The notes under the pieces are model-generated. The model saw nothing but the letters and a program-made list of their open reading frames with translations, was not told the origin of the DNA and did no database searches. The position numbers and the translations under genes are program-made. From JBELMB01 sp042088665 (GTDB lineage Bacteria; Pseudomonadota; Alphaproteobacteria; Rhodobacterales; Rhodobacteraceae), in NCBI GenBank assembly GCA_042088665.1, contig JBELMB010000058.1, positions 1 through 27,590 of the forward strand: 27,590 nt of DNA, read 5' to 3'. This document shows, piece after piece, positions 23,287 through 27,590 of this stretch. The first letter of the stretch is position 1, and every line of letters begins with the position of its first letter.

Positions 23287-24300
23287 ATGTTCAATTCACT
23301 TCGCTCCAATGCGGTGGTTGGAAGCTGCGCCGCGCTTTTCGCGGTGTTCTCTACCGCCGTTCAGGCCGCTGACGAATTGGTTATTTCATCGGCGACACCG
23401 CCGCAGCACATCCAGACGCTGACCATGACCGCCTTTGCCGAGGCGCTGGAAAGCCGCTCTGATGGCGCGCTCAAGGCCAAGGTGTTCGACAGCAGCCAGC
23501 TGTTCAATGCCCGCGATGTGGGCAAGGCCGTTGCCCGCGGCGATGTCGGCATGGCGACTGTGCCTTCCCCGTATCTCAGCCGGGTCGAGGCAAACATCAA
23601 CGTGCTTGATCTGCCGATGCTCAAAGGCATGACCGCGCAGGACCGGGCAGATATGCTCGACGGCGCCGTGGGCGACACGCTGAACCAGATGCTGGGCGAC
23701 AAGATGGGTGTGGTCGTGCCCGGCAACTGGCCGATCCTTGGCCGCGTCTACTATTGGTCGACCAGCAAGCCGCTGACCAATTTCGAGGAATTTGTCGGGA
23801 TGCAGGTGCGCATTCCGGGCGGCGCCGGTCCCGCGGCCGTTGTCGAAGGCATGGGCGGCGTTCCCGTCGTGATGCCGGGGTCCGACATGCCGCTGGCGCT
23901 TCAGCAGGGCACCGTGGATGCGACCATGGCATCCATCGAGTCGGTCGTTCAGCAAAAACTGACAGACGTCGGCATTCAGTACGGGTTCTGGGACAAGGGC
24001 ATCGTCGGTTTCCTGATCCCGATCGTCAGCCAGGGCTACTGGGGCAGCCTGACCGAGGCGGAACAGGCGCTCTTTACCGAAGTCTGGAACGAGGTCGTGG
24101 CCGAACAGCGCGTCAATTCCATCGCCGTTGACGCAGCGATGCGCGCGACGCTGGCCGAGTGGGGCGTCACGATTTCGGATGCGGAAACGGCCGCCGCCGA
24201 AGCCATGCGCGAACAGATGATGCCGCAGCAGCAAGTGGTCATCGAAAAGTACAAGCTTGACGCAGCGCTGGTCGACCTCGCGGCACAGGCCGCCAAGTGA
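23287..24300 (+). CDS. TRAP transporter substrate-binding protein (DctP family)
   Basis: A 337-residue periplasmic protein. The Sec signal runs to about residue 28 (CAALFAVFSTAVQA then ADEL). The fold is DctP-like: AEALESRSDGALKAKVF, LFNARDVGKAVARGDVGMA, and FVGMQVRIPGGAGPAAVVEGM with Arg175, the position of the conserved arginine that pairs with the ligand carboxylate. The ligand is therefore probably an organic acid. The ATG at 23287 is supported by GGGAGG about 10 nt upstream and the signal peptide. The TGA stop overlaps the GTG start of the small permease gene (GTGA). The regulator may be the LysR gene downstream or one outside the window. Confidence 0.9.
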   Translation: MFNSLRSNAVVGSCAALFAVFSTAVQAADELVISSATPPQHIQTLTMTAFAEALESRSDGALKAKVFDSSQLFNARDVGKAVARGDVGMATVPSPYLSRVEANINVLDLPMLKGMTAQDRADMLDGAVGDTLNQMLGDKMGVVVPGNWPILGRVYYWSTSKPLTNFEEFVGMQVRIPGGAGPAAVVEGMGGVPVVMPGSDMPLALQQGTVDATMASIESVVQQKLTDVGIQYGFWDKGIVGFLIPIVSQGYWGSLTEAEQALFTEVWNEVVAEQRVNSIAVDAAMRATLAEWGVTISDAETAAAEAMREQMMPQQQVVIEKYKLDAALVDLAAQAAK

Positions 24301-24818
24301 CAAGGGCGATTGCACTCCTCGACCGGTTGATCGGCTGGATCGCGGCGGCGGCATTGGCCATCACCTTTGTGTTGCTGGTCTACAATGTCGCCACCCGCTA
24401 TCTGATCCAGTTCGGTATCCTGCCCCCATCGGTGCAGTTGAACTGGGTGTTCGAGGTGTGCGTTTTTCTGTTGGTCTGGGCGGTCCTTCTGGGGGTCGCC
24501 CGGATCGAAAAGCGGGCCGGGCATATCCGGGTGGATTTCCTCTACAACCGGTTCGGGCCCAAGGGGCAGGTCATCGCGGAACTGTTCGCCCTGGTCTTTG
24601 CCGCGGCGGTTGCGGTGTTCTTCATTTATTCGGGCAAATTGGTCGTCGAGGACGCGATCCTTTGGGACGAACGCAGCGAAACCACGCTGCGCACACCGTT
24701 CTGGATCCTCTACCTGGCGCTCAGCGTGTCCTTTGCGGTGCATCTGTTGTTCATCCTTGAACGGCTGCGCCTTTTGATCACCACCGGCGAAAGCGCCAAG
24801 CAGACCTCTGGTCACTAG
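24297..24818 (+). CDS. TRAP transporter small permease (DctQ family)
   Basis: A 173-residue protein with four transmembrane segments (about 11-31, 47-66, 87-111 and 133-153), the topology of DctQ subunits. It includes WVFEVCVFLLVWAVLLGVAR, resembling the conserved segment 2 of the family, and GHIRVDFLYNRF after it. It joins the binding protein and the large permease in a Na+-driven importer. It starts with GTG in a GTGA overlap with the dctP stop, implying translational coupling, and ends 11 nt before the large permease gene. Confidence 0.88.
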   Translation: MTRAIALLDRLIGWIAAAALAITFVLLVYNVATRYLIQFGILPPSVQLNWVFEVCVFLLVWAVLLGVARIEKRAGHIRVDFLYNRFGPKGQVIAELFALVFAAAVAVFFIYSGKLVVEDAILWDERSETTLRTPFWILYLALSVSFAVHLLFILERLRLLITTGESAKQTSGH

Positions 24819-24829
24819 GATCCCTTCAA

Positions 24830-26142
24830 ATGGCTTCGATGATTGTCATTGGCCTCGCGGCTGCACTGATCCTCCTTGCGCTCGGGGTGCCCATTTACCT
24901 TGTTCTGATGGGGGTTGCCTCGATCCTGCTGGTGTCCGAGGGGCGCACGATTGCCGGGCTTGGCCAACACGTGCTGGATCACCTGCAGTCGCCGATCCTC
25001 ATTTCGGTACCGTTTTTCATCCTGTCCGCAGTGCTGATGGCGGGCGGCGGGTTGGCCAAGGTGCTGTTCGATGCGGCATTGGCGTGGATCGGCTGGATCC
25101 GGGGCGGTTTGGCCATCGCCGGGGTCGCCGCCACGGCTGTGTTTGCCGCGATCACCGGGTCTTCGGCTGCGACAACCATGGCCATGGGAACGCTGCTGGT
25201 GCCCCTGATGGAAGAAAAGGGGTACAAGACCTCTTTCGCGATGGGGCTGACGGCGGCTGCGGGCACGCTTGGCATCCTGATCCCGCCCTCCTTGCCAATG
25301 ATCCTGTTCGGATTGATTGCCGAAGAATCCATCCCGCGGCTCTTCCTCGGGGGGGTGATCCCNNNNNNNNNNGACGCTCTTCCGATCTGGGGCTTTTGCA
25401 GGCGGGGCTTTTCTCGATCTACATCTTCCTCGTGGCCAACAAGGTCGGCGGCAAGGCCGAACCCTTGGTGGGCGCGCGTGCATTCGTGCGCACGAATGTT
25501 CATGCATTTCCGGCCTTTCTGATCCCGGTCGTGGTCCTTGGTGGCATCTACGGCGGCTTTGTCACCCTGACCGAGGCGGCTGTGCTTGGTGTTCTGTGCG
25601 CGCTGGTCGCGGTCTTGCTGGTCTACCGCACTGCGAGGCTGCGGGACATCCCCGGCATGTTGACCGAGGCGATCGACAGGACCTCTGTCATCATTCTGAT
25701 CATCATGGGGGCGACGCTCTTGTCCGCATGGATCATCAAATCCGGCGTACCCCAGAGTTTCGCCACCTCCATCGTCGAGAGCAACCTGAAGGCCTGGCAG
25801 TTCCTTCTGATCATGAACGGCTGCCTTCTGATCATGGGAATGTTCCTTGAAGGCGTTGCAATCATTCTGATTGTCTTGCCCGTGGTCTTTGTCGTGGTGC
25901 GCGAACTGGGCATCGACATGACTCATTTTGCCGTGGTCATGGTCATCAACATCGAACTGGCGCTGCTGTCGCCGCCCATCGGGCTGAACCTGTTCGTGAT
26001 GTCAAACGTGACGGGCCGCCCGGTGGCAGAGGTGCTGCGCGGCACGGTGCCGTTCTTTCTGATCATGCTGGTCTTGCTGATGCTTGTGACCTTCGTGCCT
26101 GCCCTGTCGACCTGGTTGCCGAACCTTGTTCTGGGCGGATAG
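24830..26142 (+). CDS. TRAP transporter large permease (DctM family), broken by gap and adapter
   Basis: The start ATG at 24830 follows AGGA by 9 nt. The protein has the many hydrophobic segments of DctM, with the conserved motifs AAITGSSAATTMAMGTLLVP and TAAAGTLGILIPPSLPMILFG, and in the second half ESNLKAWQFLLIMNGCLLI and ELALLSPPIGLNLFVMSNV. As deposited, 10 Ns (25363-25372) plus 16 nt of Illumina adapter (25373-25388) shift the frame. Removing those 26 nt joins the codons for VIP directly to GLLQAGL in one frame and gives 428 residues, normal for the family. The true gene is therefore almost certainly intact, and no bases seem to be missing. Confidence 0.9.
25363..25372. other. Assembly gap (10 N) inside the dctM gene
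   Basis: Ten Ns of placeholder length, directly followed by adapter sequence. The coding frame closes without any extra bases once both are removed. Confidence 0.95.
25373..25388. other. Illumina adapter contamination
   Basis: GACGCTCTTCCGATCT is the 3' end of the standard TruSeq read-1 adapter. It lies immediately after an N run and breaks the dctM frame, so it is an untrimmed adapter at a contig end, not genomic DNA. Confidence 0.95.
25481..25498. repeat. 18-bp perfect palindrome inside dctM
   Basis: CATTCGTGCGCACGAATG reads the same on both strands and encodes part of ARAFVRTNV. It lies about 90 bp after the contig junction. It may be chance, a hairpin, or a site bound by a regulator. 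Confidence 0.6.
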
Positions 26143-26224
26143 AGGCTCTGGGCGGACAGGGAGATTGGGCGGCTAGGGAGAAGGCCGTCTTGTCAGAGGA
26201 TGGAAAGGATCCGGACCTGACAGT

Positions 26225-27124
26225 CTAGGGATTGGCGGGTTCTCTGGCCGCCAAGGCGGTCTGGCGAGACACGAGCAGGCCGCTTTCCGTCAGGAATTGC
26301 AGGACCTCGGCGTTGAAGACGTCGGGTTTTTGCTGTGACACCGAATGGCCGCTGCCGTCGACAATGCGCACCTTGGCCTTGGGCATGGCGCTGCACACCG
26401 ACGCAAAGATCGTGGCGTGGATCGGTGTTGTTTGCGCGCCGGACATCAGCAAGACCGGCATTTGCAACCCCGCGAGGGCGGTGTCGTCCAACAGCGGGAA
26501 TTCGTCATCCGAAAGCGCGAGACTGCGCGCGGCCTTTGCATTCTGCATCCGTCGGTCGAGCACATGGGCTGGAATGTCATCCGCCTTCTTGCCGATGATG
26601 CCACCCGTCAGGATCATCACGCCTGTCCGGTCGTCGCCCCGTTCGAACGCCTCTTGCGCAGGACGGGCGGCGGCCTCGCGGAATGCCTTCGCGATGGCGG
26701 CGCCGTCTTGCGTCCGCTGCGCATAGCGCATCATCGGGGCCTCGACAGAGACCACGGCCATGACCCGTTCGGGTGCGCGCAGCGCCATCGCCAGAGCCGT
26801 GAACCCGCCATAGGAACTGCCGACGAGGATCGCCTGAACCACCCCAAGCGCGTCCATCAATCCCTCGAGATCCTCGGCATCGACCAGCGCGTTGTGTTGG
26901 CGCGAGGTCATCGGGTTGGGGTTCGGGTGGCTGTAGCGGCGACTGTAAGAGATGCAATCGAACGAAGTGACAAAGGTCTCCCATTGCGGTGCTGCGGCGC
27001 GCCAGTCGCCCATGGCGCCATGCACAAAGATCATCGTCGGGCCCGCCCCGGCGCGGACATGGTTCAACACGATGCCATTGGGCAGGGTCGTGGGCTTCGG
27101 GGTCAAATCTAACAGGCTCACCAC
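26225..27124 (-). CDS. Alpha/beta hydrolase
   Basis: A 299-residue hydrolase. The oxyanion motif FVHGAMGDW (33-41) and nucleophile elbow GSSYGG (Ser104) are clear, and His260 in VDGSGHSVSQ is the likely catalytic histidine. At the usual acid position after strand 7 the sequence is MSGAQTTPIH, without Asp or Glu, so the acid may be placed elsewhere. The substrate is unknown; ester, lactone or C-C hydrolases are all in this family. Two adjacent GTG codons (27124 and 27121) can start it, each near AAAGGA (27131-27136 on the plus strand as its complement). It is convergent with dctM and divergent from a lysR gene that may control it. Confidence 0.85.
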   Translation of the reverse strand: MVSLLDLTPKPTTLPNGIVLNHVRAGAGPTMIFVHGAMGDWRAAAPQWETFVTSFDCISYSRRYSHPNPNPMTSRQHNALVDAEDLEGLMDALGVVQAILVGSSYGGFTALAMALRAPERVMAVVSVEAPMMRYAQRTQDGAAIAKAFREAAARPAQEAFERGDDRTGVMILTGGIIGKKADDIPAHVLDRRMQNAKAARSLALSDDEFPLLDDTALAGLQMPVLLMSGAQTTPIHATIFASVCSAMPKAKVRIVDGSGHSVSQQKPDVFNAEVLQFLTESGLLVSRQTALAAREPANP

Positions 27125-27259
27125 CGGATCCTTTATATTTTCAACGGCATAGGGCGTGCTGGCACAGCCTCGCTCACCGAATGGCCAGATTTAGCTTAAC
27201 AAGCCGGGATATAGGCAGATAATAATTGGGGCAGGGTAGGGATAAGGAACCATGATACG

Positions 27260-27590
27260 ATGCCCCCAAGCGCCAACACGCTATTGAACCGTTTTGTCGT
27301 CAAGGCAAAGTTCCGGCACATGCAGGTTCTGGTGACACTCGCCGAGGTGGGCAGCATGCGGCGCGCGGCGCAGGCCGTGAACATGTCGCAGCCGGCGATC
27401 TCCCTGCTTGTGCAGGAGTTGGAGAAACTGCTCGAGACGGATCTGTTTTTTCGCCATGCCAAGGGCGTCGCGCCCACCGAAGCCACGCGAGAGTTGTTGC
27501 CCATTGCCCGCAGGATCCTTGGCGCGCTGGAAGACGGTGCGGAGAATGTCGCCAACCGGCTTCAGAAACAGGACGGCGTCGTGCGAATAT
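27260..27590 (+). CDS. LysR family transcriptional regulator (partial, C-terminus off window)
   Basis: The first 110 codons of a LysR-type regulator, open at the window end. The winged-helix DNA-binding domain is plain: FRHMQVLVTLAEVGSMRRAA, then QAVNMSQPAISLLVQELEKL (about residues 18-57), LFFRHAKGVAPTEATRELLP and the linker helix after it. The ATG at 27260 is preferred; AAGGAA lies about 10 nt upstream, and the closer ATG at 27252 leads to an early stop. It is divergent from the alpha/beta hydrolase across 135 bp, the standard arrangement for a LysR regulator and its target. The effector domain is not visible. Confidence 0.88.
   Translation, partial: MPPSANTLLNRFVVKAKFRHMQVLVTLAEVGSMRRAAQAVNMSQPAISLLVQELEKLLETDLFFRHAKGVAPTEATRELLPIARRILGALEDGAENVANRLQKQDGVVRI

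Noticed and set aside
25084..26142. A separate second permease gene starting inside dctM
   Set aside because: It is the shifted continuation of the same gene caused by Ns plus adapter; its N-terminal part is a shadow frame.

Overview
The window is high-GC, gene-dense DNA with the gene content of a marine alphaproteobacterium, most likely a Rhodobacterales (Roseobacter-group) heterotroph. I infer this from the transporter and regulator repertoire (ABC and TRAP importers, IclR, GntR/FCD and LysR regulators beside small catabolic operons), the GC-rich third codon positions and the protein sequences. It is an assembled draft: there are two 10-N gaps, and one is followed by an Illumina adapter remnant.

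Layout. (1) 1-5161: a partial FAD-dependent amine/amino-acid oxidase (leftward) is divergent from a single-domain rhodanese. Next come an IclR regulator interrupted by a 10-N gap and a BisC/TorZ-type molybdopterin S-/N-oxide reductase, both leftward. (2) 5551-16206: an oligo-alginate uptake and degradation locus. The leftward operon reads ABC ATPase (AlgS-like), two permeases (AlgM1/AlgM2-like), a solute-binding protein with a Ca-binding loop, a PL15 exo-oligoalginate lyase, an SDR likely to be a DEH reductase, and KdgF, closed by a hairpin terminator. A divergent GntR/FCD regulator and a MATE exporter read rightward from a shared control region with candidate operators. (3) 16207-22838: an amidase, a second DAO-family FAD oxidoreductase, a GntR gene missing most of its middle, an OYE-type flavin/FAD oxidoreductase resembling N-methylproline demethylase-type enzymes, and a DUF3237 protein. 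(4) 22839-27590: a DctP-DctQ-DctM TRAP transporter, an alpha/beta hydrolase, and the start of a divergent LysR regulator.

How it fits together. In the alginate locus, oligosaccharides from outside the cell would be imported by the ABC system and cleaved by the PL15 enzyme to unsaturated monouronates. KdgF would convert these to linear DEH, which the SDR would reduce to KDG. No endolyase, KDG kinase or KDPG aldolase is present here, so the strain looks like a consumer of oligomers whose KDG enzymes are encoded elsewhere. The third and fourth regions look like accessory catabolism of small, probably N-containing or carboxylated solutes. Their substrates cannot be fixed from sequence.

Most notable points: the adapter-derived break in dctM, whose removal restores a normal 428-residue protein; the IclR break, which also closes in frame with nothing missing; the internally deleted GntR gene still coupled by ATGA to its neighbour; an 18-codon leader ORF apparently coupled to an oxidase that lacks its own Shine-Dalgarno; and a strong hairpin between the binding-protein and lyase genes.
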